Assembly (NCBI GenBank): GCA_023212695.1
Contig: JALCCG010000279.1
Span: 1-27,248 of the forward strand
Length of the DNA stretch: 27,248 nucleotides
Source: Sporisorium sorghi
Lineage: Eukaryota > Basidiomycota > Ustilaginomycetes > Ustilaginales > Ustilaginaceae
Direction: 5' to 3'
In this document: piece after piece, positions 9,531-17,396 of the stretch
Layout of the letters: every line of letters starts with the position of its first letter
How positions within the stretch are numbered: position 1 is the stretch's first letter
Notes under the pieces: model-generated
Seen by the model: only the letters and a program-made list of their open reading frames with translations
Database searches by the model: none
What the model was told of the DNA's origin: nothing
Made by a program: the position numbers and the translations under genes

Positions 9531-9967
9531 AGAGAGGAGGGGTTTGTAGAGATGTGTATGGACTATTTTGATGCAATGTTGTTCTTTCTCCTTCTGTTTG
9601 CGTTTGTTTTGCCGACCTTTGTAGTTTTGTGAATGGATTGTTCTCTATCAAACGCCATTGCTATGACTAGCATGTCTTGTCTGTGCCGACGTTTGAGGTT
9701 GAGTCTTGGAGGACGTTTCGGTGAGGCTCTCGTCATTCACTTCCTAGTCGGTGCTCGCGGGGACCTGTGAGGTTGCCCCGACGCGTACCTTGTTCGAATG
9801 CGTAACCGAGACGGTAGAAAGCTGTGCTCGAGCCATTCATCCACCTGCAACTCAGCCACGGAGGCTCCTTATCAAAGGAACGACTCCTCGACATAAGAGC
9901 AAGGCGTCTTCTCTTCGCTGCCCTCCCCATCTTGGCACCAACATCATCGCGACCAACTCTGGCAAGC
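9531..9967. other. Intergenic region, BTB to GST-like gene
   Basis: 437 nt holding the BTB 3' untranslated region (T-rich, 9541-9660) and presumably the promoter of the GST-like gene. No gene, repeat or clear TATA element was seen. Confidence 0.6.
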
Positions 9968-10747
9968 ATGTCGAGCGCCTACCCCAAGATCGACTTCTAC
10001 GACATCTCGTGCACAGTCACGTCGCAGCCATGGTCGCCGTTCACATCGCGCACCTATCTCGCGCTGCGGCTGCTCGAGATTCCCTTCGAGCGACATCTGC
10101 TATCCATGGCTCGCATCCACCCGACCTTGACCGAAGCTGGTGTCGTTGCGACGGGTAGCCTCGGACGACACGTGCTGCCGGCCATCACGCTGAACGCCAA
10201 GGACTGGGTCACGGACAGCGACAACATCGCTGAGACGCTGCAGAAGCTGTACCTCGAGCACGGCGGCGCGCTGGCTCACTCGCTGTTTCCCGATGAAGCG
10301 GCCAGGGATCTGGTCAAGAAGGCGGACAGAGCGTTCTCTGCGTGTCTGGGCGAGGGCGAGCGGTGGCGCTCCATCGTCCCTGCGGTGTACTACATTCTGG
10401 AGCCCGAGTCGCAAGAGTTCTTCGTCGAAACGCGGACGGAGAGCTGGAAAAAGTCGCCGTTGGAGATCCTGGATACGGATGCGAAGAGCAATGCGCAGCG
10501 CGACGGCGGGGTAGATCAGGTGTACGCCAAAGCCATGCTGCCGTTCGTCGAGCTGTACGCGAGCAAGGAGAAGCAGGGCACGTGGTTGGGCGGCGACAGG
10601 CCGGTCTATGCCGATCTGATGGCGTTGGGGCTGCTGCAGTGGTTCAAGTGCGCTAATAAGGACGCTTTCGAGAAGGGTCTGGAGATCAATGGTGGTGCGT
10701 TGCAGAAGGCTTGGATCGCTGGTCAGGCGTTGTTCCAGGAAAGCTAG
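9968..10747 (+). CDS. Glutathione S-transferase-like protein (fungal GSTFuA/etherase-type)
   Basis: 259 residues from the ATG at 9968; the open frame extends upstream only to a GTG, and the sequence before the ATG shows no conserved features. The N-terminal thioredoxin-like domain starts with KIDFYDISC and contains W22-S-P-F-T-S-R28, the Trp-Ser-Pro...Arg pattern of the fungal etherase-related GST group, followed by the L-x-x-x-x-[IL]-P-[FY]-E strand-turn. The VLPAITL segment supplies the cis-proline beta-3 turn and DSDNIAETL the glutathione-binding Asp/Ser region. The C-terminal helical domain spans about 95-259. Family members conjugate or deglutathionylate xenobiotics; the substrate here is not inferable. 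It is tandem with the BTB gene and converges on the gene at 10826-12712, 78 nt away. Confidence 0.8.
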   Translation: MSSAYPKIDFYDISCTVTSQPWSPFTSRTYLALRLLEIPFERHLLSMARIHPTLTEAGVVATGSLGRHVLPAITLNAKDWVTDSDNIAETLQKLYLEHGGALAHSLFPDEAARDLVKKADRAFSACLGEGERWRSIVPAVYYILEPESQEFFVETRTESWKKSPLEILDTDAKSNAQRDGGVDQVYAKAMLPFVELYASKEKQGTWLGGDRPVYADLMALGLLQWFKCANKDAFEKGLEINGGALQKAWIAGQALFQES

Positions 10748-10825
10748 CTTAGCTTCATTTTCAATGCGCAGTCGCAATACATTCTCTACAACAAGCAATC
10801 TGACCCGAGTTTGAATCGCTCCGTG

Positions 10826-12712
10826 CTATATCCCGCTGGCAGCAAACCACAAAGAAGAGCCAGTTCCGAGACTCTCCATCCATCCGCCATTCTTGAACGG
10901 CTCTTCAGTAACGCCGATGCTCCAACCGTAGAAGAAATCCTGCTCCGCCTCGATCAGCGCCTTTGCTCGCTGCGATTCGATTCCGTATCCCTTGAGCAGC
11001 TCTTTTTGCGTTGAGGTATAGTCTGGTGGAGGTGCTGCTGCTGATGATGCGGGATCTACATTCGTCGCGGCGGATGAGTCGTTGAATGTGATGTTGTCCT
11101 CGTCGTCAAACTCCCAGTCCAGCCTCGCGTTGTCACCCTCCTCCGAGGCAGCATCCGCGTTGGTGCTCGTCACCGTCATCGCCGTCGGTTGCGACACAAG
11201 GTAGTCACCCAAATCGATGCCCTCATTCCCCGTCCGCTCCGGTACGAGATGCACAATGAGCGGCGAGCCGAATTTCTTCACCTCTTTCGCATCCAGATCG
11301 CTCGGCATAGGCTCGAACTTGCGTCCGCGGTAGTACTTGCACCTGTACACGAAGCGTTCCGGGAACAAACCCTTGACCAGGAACCTCGCCCTCTCCCTCG
11401 GGTTAGGGTTGCGCGAACTTGGCGTGATCAGCCGGCCGGCCTCGACCCAGACTGCACCGCGGCGCTCGAGGGCTCGCAGCATGTCGGCGCACAGCTGCTC
11501 GTCGGCGGGTGTTGGGGCGAAGAGGAAGTTTTGGAAGCGCTCGTCGTCGGTGCCTCGGTCGAATTGGTTGATGAGGCGGGCTGAGGTGGCCAGGTCGGCG
11601 TCCGAGGCTTTGTTCATTTCGATGGGATAGGGACCGCCGGTTTCGAGCAGGCGGGGTGGAGGGGCGAGCAGATCGAGCGTGGCGAAGACCATGGCTGTCT
11701 TCACGGAGGACACCACGGTCGGGGTCTCGTCGTCGGTGCGTGTAGCGACTCTGCGGACGCTTTCGGCGGACTTGACCTGTTCGATAGGGTGCGAATCCGA
11801 GGCATCGTCCGTCTTGCCGTTGGTGCCATTGCTAGATTTGCCTTTCGCCTTGCCTTTGAGCTTGGCAAGCCAGCCAGTCTTTTGCTCGCCACCATTTTCA
11901 CCGGCAGCATCGGTAGCATCCGCAGCGACCAACGGCTTGATCGAGTACCGCAGCACCGCTTCAGCCGGAAACACCGCCATCTTGTCGTATATCCCCTGTC
12001 CAGCATAGATCGCCGAGATGACCCTCTCCACCAACGGTCTCGACACGATGCCTGTCATCTCCTTCGCTTGCGCTTGAAACAAGCTCACTCGGCGGTAGCG
12101 GCTGACGTTGCCCGAGCGAGCCGTCATCTCTGCGCCGTTTCTGGGCTGAGGATGGGCGAGGTAGGCGAACAGGCTTGCATACGGCGTTTGCGATGCGGTC
12201 GAGCTCGGGCTGAATCCCGCGCTGCCCATGTACGCTACGGGAAGCTGGACGCCGAGGCGCTTGCGCAGTTTCGAGACGGACTGTGAGACCTTGTTTTTGG
12301 ATGTGGCGGATGGCTGGCCGCGGGTGTGTGTGGCCGGGCAGCCTGCCTGGCGGAAGGGTACAGGGTGGGGTGCATTGATGTCGTAGGACGCGAACAGCGT
12401 GCAGTGCAGCAGGAAGGGCGGCAGAGGTGCAGACTGGGCCGGTGGACTCGGGATGCGCTTGGAGGCTGTGATGGACGGTAGTTCGAGTGACGCTTTGGTG
12501 ATGCTGTAGATGGAGGCTGGGTTAGAAGCTTCTTTGAGCGTCACGCCGCGAGGGAGGTCTTCGAGTTGCAGCGGTTCGCTGGATCCAAGGGCCGGTGGCA
12601 CGGTGGCAGTAGATGTCGAGACGGGTGCAGACGCAGTCGCCGTGGGTTGTGAGGTCGAGGCAGACGACGTTGTATAGCTCGGCGGCCCACCGTTGGCACT
12701 ACTCTTGTCCAT
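10826..12712 (-). CDS. Conserved-looking hypothetical protein, unrecognised family
   Basis: 628 residues from an ATG at 12712 (minus-strand context ACAACCATGG, strong). In-frame ATGs at 12814 and 12838 would add 34 or 42 residues of unconvincing composition, so the shorter start is preferred. The first ~55 residues are Ser/Thr/Ala/Pro-rich. Folded-looking stretches include FLLHCTLFASYDINAPH, a basic SKLRKRLGV segment, a Lys/Gly-rich linker (KLKGKAKGKSS), ARFLVKGLFPERFVYRCKYYRGR, and an aromatic C-terminus containing FFYGWSIG and SLWFAASG. There is no signal peptide or clear transmembrane helix. I recognise no domain and assign no function. It ends 78 nt from the convergent GST-like gene and is divergent from the secreted-protein cluster. 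Confidence 0.8.
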   Translation of the reverse strand: MDKSSANGGPPSYTTSSASTSQPTATASAPVSTSTATVPPALGSSEPLQLEDLPRGVTLKEASNPASIYSITKASLELPSITASKRIPSPPAQSAPLPPFLLHCTLFASYDINAPHPVPFRQAGCPATHTRGQPSATSKNKVSQSVSKLRKRLGVQLPVAYMGSAGFSPSSTASQTPYASLFAYLAHPQPRNGAEMTARSGNVSRYRRVSLFQAQAKEMTGIVSRPLVERVISAIYAGQGIYDKMAVFPAEAVLRYSIKPLVAADATDAAGENGGEQKTGWLAKLKGKAKGKSSNGTNGKTDDASDSHPIEQVKSAESVRRVATRTDDETPTVVSSVKTAMVFATLDLLAPPPRLLETGGPYPIEMNKASDADLATSARLINQFDRGTDDERFQNFLFAPTPADEQLCADMLRALERRGAVWVEAGRLITPSSRNPNPRERARFLVKGLFPERFVYRCKYYRGRKFEPMPSDLDAKEVKKFGSPLIVHLVPERTGNEGIDLGDYLVSQPTAMTVTSTNADAASEEGDNARLDWEFDDEDNITFNDSSAATNVDPASSAAAPPPDYTSTQKELLKGYGIESQRAKALIEAEQDFFYGWSIGVTEEPFKNGGWMESLGTGSSLWFAASGI

Positions 12713-13464
12713 GGTTGTATCGATTCGTTGCTGGAGATGAGGTGTGGTGGGAGTGATGCAAGACCGCTTTGACCCTTCTTCCCCACAAAACCCCCACGAT
12801 TGCTCACTGAGCATGCTGTGGCTGCAGCTTAGCCGCATCTCGGTTAGTCGGCAACCAGTCACATGTAATTACAGACAACGTTTGAGTTGACAGCTCCTGA
12901 GGTTGACCTCGACTCTGACTCCTACGGCGCCCACTGGTGAGCTTCTAGGTCGTGCGGCTTCTGCCCATCTGCTTCTTAGTCCCACGTCCTCGCCGATATT
13001 GGAATCATCGATCGTCGACTCAGAGACCCCTGCGTGAAGGTGCTTGTGCTGTTGCCACTTCGTTAGTTGCCCAGACTAGATCAGCGTAGACCAGCAAACA
13101 CGCCAAAGCGCTCTTGAGGCCTTCAAAGCGTGTAAGATGGGCAGTGTGGAACGCGTTCATGGGATGCAGATGCAGTCAAAGGCTCCGAGCTTCCCTGTCT
13201 GCCTTACTAGGCCTAGATGAGCGCTGAAGAGTGAGAGAAGGGTCAATGAACGTTGGAAGGAGACTGCTGGCGGTGTCTGGCGGTGGTCACACGGTAAGAG
13301 CAACATGGTGGGTACTTCTCAATCCCTCGTCAACGGGAACCGTCTCACCCACTTGTGACCACCGTATCAAGATGGGGCCTCCATCAGCGTATAAAAGGAT
13401 CCGAGAGCAAGATTCCATCAGGCCATCTACCCATTCATCATCACCTCGATCCAGGCCCTCAAGC
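12713..13464. other. Divergent intergenic region before the secreted-protein cluster
   Basis: 752 nt between the minus-strand hypothetical gene and plus-strand secreted protein 1. It should hold both promoters. The only clear element is the TATA box at 13390. The open frame running into secreted protein 1 from 13231 is an extension without conserved content. Confidence 0.6.
13390..13397 (+). promoter_or_regulatory. TATA box of secreted protein 1
   Basis: TATAAAAG lies 75 nt upstream of the ATG at 13465, a strong core promoter match. Confidence 0.7.
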
Positions 13465-13977
13465 ATGGTAATGGCTCGCAGTGCCCTATTCTTGATCATC
13501 CTCCTCTTGATCAACTGCAGCGTAGCCGTTCGCAAACCGTGGATCTCACAAAAGGAACAAGAGCTTCGCCTCTCCAGCCACGCCGTCTACTTCAACGCCT
13601 ACGGAGCGAACCACCACGCCCCCGTCTACACCAAGTACTACTCCCATCTCGCGGGCGGTCATGAAAATCTCGAACAGCAGGCGCTTGAACACGCCCACAT
13701 CCCAGGCAATGGTCCCTTTTTCGTTCATGGACGCCACGGCAACACGAAGCTGTTCCTAGCTACCCAAGTCAAGGCCAACACTCGTTTGGGGTATAGTTGG
13801 AACCTCAGACACAATAATGATGGTCAAGTCGTAACGTATGACGCACACCTGTCTTGGAGGGTCGATAAGGAGGGTGTCAAGCTGCTCCGTTTGGAGATCT
13901 GGCCGGGGGGGTCTGATCCGGCAGTGAGGATGACGATGCAGGAAGCGATAAATCTTCTTCGACGCAAACCGGGCTAG
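13465..13977 (+). CDS. Small secreted protein 1, candidate effector (family copy on + strand)
   Basis: 170 residues. The start is the ATG at 13465 (a second in-frame ATG is 6 nt on), which places a hydrophobic signal peptide (ALFLIILLLINCSVAV) at the very N-terminus; the frame is open further upstream but that part lacks a signal. The mature part has no cysteine. It carries the family blocks HENLEQQALEHA, IPGNGPF, SWNLR and WRVDKEGVKLLRLE. It lacks the YAMTRIPGD segment seen in copies 3 and 4 and is the most divergent of the four. It converges on copy 2 (194 nt between stops). A cysteine-free mature protein would suit action inside host cells, but this is inference. Confidence 0.8.
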   Translation: MVMARSALFLIILLLINCSVAVRKPWISQKEQELRLSSHAVYFNAYGANHHAPVYTKYYSHLAGGHENLEQQALEHAHIPGNGPFFVHGRHGNTKLFLATQVKANTRLGYSWNLRHNNDGQVVTYDAHLSWRVDKEGVKLLRLEIWPGGSDPAVRMTMQEAINLLRRKPG

Positions 13978-14171
13978 CCAATGACGTTGAGAAAACGGTG
14001 GAAGATTGCTCGAGACACATACGCACATGTTGACGGCAAGGCTGACCGGTGTGCTGCCAATGCTGCACAGTGAAATTCACGAGTTAGCTGTCAAGAATTG
14101 CTGTGTGAAAGATTGCTCGAGTCTCGGCTCTACTTTGAGATGAATGCGTGTTGCGGGAAGCTGTGATGGAG

Positions 14172-14684
14172 CTAGGGAGGGAGCTTGAAAGTATCCTTGA
14201 AAGGTTCCATGAGGTCTTCCATGGTGACCGTAGTGTGCGGGACATCAGCACCCGCTGTAACTCTATCAAAGGCGAGAATTTTGGGTCCGTTTCGATTGAG
14301 ACGCCAGAACAAGAATGCATCATGAGGAGGCTCGCCATTCTGTCGCAGGCCCCACCTGAGGCCGGGTCGATCGCCTGGAACCATTGTCATGGCGTACGAA
14401 ACCCCTCGCTCCTTTTGAAATCTGAATGGGCCGTTACCTGGCTTACTGACGTGTTTGAAAGCATCCTCGTCCAGTGTTCTGTGTCCCCCAAGCATGTGGT
14501 CGAGGTAAGGGTGTACTTGGACATCATCCCGACGTTCGTTCGGAAAATAAAGCTTGTATTCTGCAGCCCACGTGTTGTAGAGTCGCGCTTCATCGCCAGA
14601 CATTTTCGGTGCGGGTGCGACGACTGAGGCCCCGAACAGCCAGACAAGGCAAAGGAGGATGGCGGGACGGAATGATAGCAGCAT
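14172..14684 (-). CDS. Small secreted protein 2, candidate effector
   Basis: 170 residues from an ATG at 14684. The N-terminus MLLSFRPAILLCLVWLFGAS is a signal peptide, closely like that of copy 4 (MLWSFRPTLLLGLLWLFGIS). The mature protein has no cysteine. Family blocks: an N-terminal helix with Y-x-x-W-x-x-x-Y, KPGNGPFRF, SYAMTMVPGD, WGLRQ, FWRLNRNGPKILAFD and TAGAD. The shared TAGA ending of the core links it most closely to copy 3. Its promoter has a TATA box and shares upstream sequence with copies 3 and 4. Confidence 0.85.
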   Translation of the reverse strand: MLLSFRPAILLCLVWLFGASVVAPAPKMSGDEARLYNTWAAEYKLYFPNERRDDVQVHPYLDHMLGGHRTLDEDAFKHVSKPGNGPFRFQKERGVSYAMTMVPGDRPGLRWGLRQNGEPPHDAFLFWRLNRNGPKILAFDRVTAGADVPHTTVTMEDLMEPFKDTFKLPP

Positions 14685-15110
14685 TCTTCGCTAGTTGGAG
14701 GCGACGTTGAGGTTGAGATCGCGGTCAAGGTCGAGGTCGAGGTCGAGATGCGCTGAAGTCTTGCGATGCGAGAAGATGGGCAAGATTGACAAGACCTTTT
14801 TATACACCTTGCTCATCCCCTTCTGTCTCTGAGCATCTCAGAGGAAAGGCAGACACGCCTCGTCATCGGTGACGCAGTCGCAAACCAAGTGGGTCGAATG
14901 TGCTGTGTCGGTGGGTGGCATACACCACGGCGATGGGCTGTGTAGGCACACGATCGTCAATGCTGTCGTCCAAGGCCGAATCCCGTCTTCATAACCAAGC
15001 GAGGCGCGGTGCCTGATTCAGCAGCCCACCCTTGGTGAGTCAGGGGCAGAGGTAACTTTCACTGAAACAGCGCCGGTGCGTGATGTTTGTCGGAGAAGGA
15101 TGTGGTCGAT
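14685..15110 (-). other. Upstream region of secreted protein 2
   Basis: 426 nt between copy 2 and the end of copy 3. It contains a GACGTTGAGGTTGAG-type leader segment near 14703-14717 that is also present before copies 3 and 4, a GCGATGCG motif near 14763, the TATA box, and GTCAATGCTGTCG at 14956-14968, which has counterparts at equivalent distance before copies 3 and 4. No gene seen. Confidence 0.6.
14796..14804 (-). promoter_or_regulatory. TATA box of secreted protein 2
   Basis: Read on the minus strand this is TATAAAAAG, about 112 nt upstream of the ATG at 14684. Confidence 0.65.
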
Positions 15111-15650
15111 TTAGGGCCTGGCAGCAAATGCACGATCTAGTCCATAGCGACCGATGAGCATTTCCATGCTCACGGCTTGAACTGCGTTAGCCCCCGCTGT
15201 AACTTTTTCGAAGCGGAGCAGTTTTGCTCCATCCTTGTTGATTCGCCAGAAGAACGATGCATCGAGCGGGGTCTCTCCGGTTTGTCGCAGGTTCCAATGA
15301 ATTGCGGGTCCTTGATCGCCCGGGATCCTCGTCATGGCATACGAAACAGGTTTACTTTCTCTGATCCTGAACACGAAGGGCCCGTTGCCGGGGATGCGAG
15401 CGTATGCGAGAGCATCGGCCTCCATAGTGGGATGATTGACCTTCATGTGGCTGAGCGAAGAGCCTCTTACGATCTCCGCATGATTCTCTGGATAGCGACT
15501 ACGATAGTCCCCCGTCCAGGCTTTATAAATGTGTTTTTCTGTTTTGGACAAGACCACCTCAGAGCTGGGTGCAGACTTGGGCGCAACAGCCATGAGCGCG
15601 AACAGCAACGCAAAGCCGAGAAAGGAAGTGAGGCGATGTGCGGCTAACAT
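15111..15650 (-). CDS. Small secreted protein 3, candidate effector
   Basis: 179 residues from an ATG at 15650. A signal-peptide-like N-terminus (SFLGFALLFALMAVA) precedes a cysteine-free mature protein. Family blocks in order: EKHIYKAWTGDYRSRYPE helix, H-P-T-M-E-A-D-A-L-A-Y-A, IPGNGPFVF, SYAMTRIPGD, WNLRQTGETP, FFWRINKDGAKLLRFEK, TAGAN and a VSMEMLI tail. It has the fullest version of the family core and so serves as the reference copy. Unlike its neighbours its TATA-equivalent position reads GGGCTACAAGG on the coding strand. Confidence 0.85.
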   Translation of the reverse strand: MLAAHRLTSFLGFALLFALMAVAPKSAPSSEVVLSKTEKHIYKAWTGDYRSRYPENHAEIVRGSSLSHMKVNHPTMEADALAYARIPGNGPFVFRIRESKPVSYAMTRIPGDQGPAIHWNLRQTGETPLDASFFWRINKDGAKLLRFEKVTAGANAVQAVSMEMLIGRYGLDRAFAARP

Positions 15651-16206
15651 CCTGGGATAGTAGGGGCTGTGACGGAGATCGAGGGTTGAGGGTGAGTGTG
15701 ACGTTGACGTTGAGGTAGGTGCTCGAGGCTAGCGATGCGTGAAGATGGCCGAAAATCGACATGAACTGGCCTGAGGCATGCTCCTTGTAGCCCATTCGCT
15801 CGTTCAAAATCCCCCCCCTGTGGCTTCTCACGGAGACGCAGCCCACTTTCTGCGCTGAGCAACGATGCGAGTTGTTGGCGTGTACCATGACAATGGTTGC
15901 GTGGGCACGACCTCGTCAAGGCTGTCGCCCACCGCCATCATCCTATCTCATTGACACGGAGTGCATTGTTTGGCAACGATTCTATTTCAGAAGCAAACGT
16001 ATCGTGACACAACTCCGTGTTGCGTCGAGTGACGCTGGTCACCACAATTGCGTTGGACGACCGGCGATGGGTCGGAGAATGACTGCAAAAGCACAGCTCT
16101 ACCTTCTCGGATGCATTCAGCCAGTGTCACACCCTCGCTCCACAACACACGCTTCGACAGAAAGAACATTGACCCAGACACGAACCTGTGTTGCATAGAC
16201 TAGAAA
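15651..16206 (-). other. Upstream region of secreted protein 3 (duplicated DNA)
   Basis: 556 nt that align with the region upstream of copy 4. Landmarks: GCGATGCG near 15732, CATGCTCCTT at 15777-15786 (16808-16817 before copy 4), GTCAAGGCTGTCG at 15915-15927, and a 42-nt block at 15996-16037 that matches 17079-17120 at 35 of 42 positions without gaps (my count). No gene seen. Confidence 0.65.
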
Positions 16207-16722
16207 TCAAAACCAAGCTTGACGTCGAGCTTGCTCGATGAGTCCTTGCATGCTCATTATCTGCTGGCCACGAGCACCTGCATCCCAAAGGTCGAAGCGG
16301 AGCATCTTCGGTCCCTTGCGGTTGACCCTCCACAATACGTTGACATCCCAAGGCACCGTGTCTTTCTGTCGCAGGTTCCAGTTACGAGCAATGGGTGCAT
16401 CGCCCGGGATCCTGGTCATTGCATACCAAAGGGCTCCTTTGGGATTCGCGACAGCGTACGGACCAAAGCTGGAGATGTGAGCGTGTTCAAGAGCCTTCTG
16501 CTCCACATCCGGATGGGCTGCAACTATATGCATCAGATAAGGGATTCTTCGCGGGTTGATGCGGCGCGGCCAGTAGCGGTTTTCGTAGTGGCGGTTCCAG
16601 CCCCTGTATATGGCCTTTTCGTCGTCGGTCAAGTCTGGTTTGGTGTTAGGTGCGACAACCACCGAGATACCGAAAAGCCAGAGGAGTCCGAGGAGGAGAG
16701 TGGGACGGAAGGACCACAGCAT
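16207..16722 (-). CDS. Small secreted protein 4, candidate effector
   Basis: 171 residues from the ATG at 16722; the open frame extends 36 nt further only to a TTG, and the ATG start places the signal peptide (MLWSFRPTLLLGLLWLFGIS) at the N-terminus. The mature part has no cysteine. It keeps EKAIYRGW, KALEHAHI, YAMTRIPGD, WNLRQ, LWRVNRKGPKMLRFD and a DAGA ending, but the usual PGNGPF block reads SSFGPY. The near-identical signal peptide to copy 2 with a diverged mature domain points to duplication followed by change in the secreted part. Confidence 0.85.
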   Translation of the reverse strand: MLWSFRPTLLLGLLWLFGISVVVAPNTKPDLTDDEKAIYRGWNRHYENRYWPRRINPRRIPYLMHIVAAHPDVEQKALEHAHISSFGPYAVANPKGALWYAMTRIPGDAPIARNWNLRQKDTVPWDVNVLWRVNRKGPKMLRFDLWDAGARGQQIMSMQGLIEQARRQAWF

Positions 16723-17396
16723 GTTGTTGACGGTCGACGTTGAGGTTGAGTTGCTCAAGGCTTGCGGTGCGTAAAGCTGGGGATTATCGAGACGACTTGG
16801 CTTGGAACATGCTCCTTATATCCCTTCCGAAGCAGGCGTCTTGTAACCCTTCCTCGCTCGACCTTGCCTTGGGGAGCCCTCTCGCGGAAGGCAGACACAG
16901 CCCCTAGCCCGCCCGCCCTCGCTTGTGTAATCATGGTGTCGAGCAGGACGGCATGCCGCTGGACAACCGTTGAGAGGGTGGGTTGCAGTCAATGCTGCCG
17001 CACGTCGCCTTGCACCTTTCTCATCGTTGCGGACGACGTGGCGTCTCAAACTGCGCCGTGTTGTTGCCTGCCGACGGGAACGTATCCTGACACATCTCCC
17101 GGTTGCGTCTTTTGACGCTGAACACCCCACCCAACCAGCCGTGTCGAAGCAAACGTGCCGCCCTCGCCGCCGGCAAGAAGAGGCCTGACAACAAGCCGAG
17201 GTCTCTTTTCTCAGGCGCGTATCACAGTTGCTGCTTCAAGCAGTCACCGCTTTCATTCTTTCGAAGCAGCTTCACACGGCCGCTTCACAACACACGTTGC
17301 AATGGAAGATTGACAACCGTCTTTCATTGAGTCTAGATGCGAGCGCGAGGCTTTTGACTGCTGACGCGCAACCTGACAGCCGCGAATTTTTTTTTT
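16723..17396 (-). other. Upstream region of secreted protein 4 (duplicated DNA)
   Basis: 674 nt between copy 4 and the 3' end of the GGT gene. It contains a GACGTTGAGGTTGAG leader element, GCGGTGCG near 16764, a TATA box, GTCAATGCTGCCG at 16988-17000, and the 42-nt block 17079-17120 shared with the region before copy 3. No gene seen. A T run at 17388-17398 abuts the GGT stop. Confidence 0.65.
16814..16824 (-). promoter_or_regulatory. TATA box of secreted protein 4
   Basis: On the coding strand this reads GGGATATAAGG, about 92 nt upstream of the ATG at 16722. It sits directly next to the CATGCTCCTT element shared with copy 3. Confidence 0.6.

Noticed and set aside
13231..13464. Upstream extension of secreted protein 1 frame
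   Set aside because: It would bury the signal peptide inside the protein and run through the TATA box at 13390.
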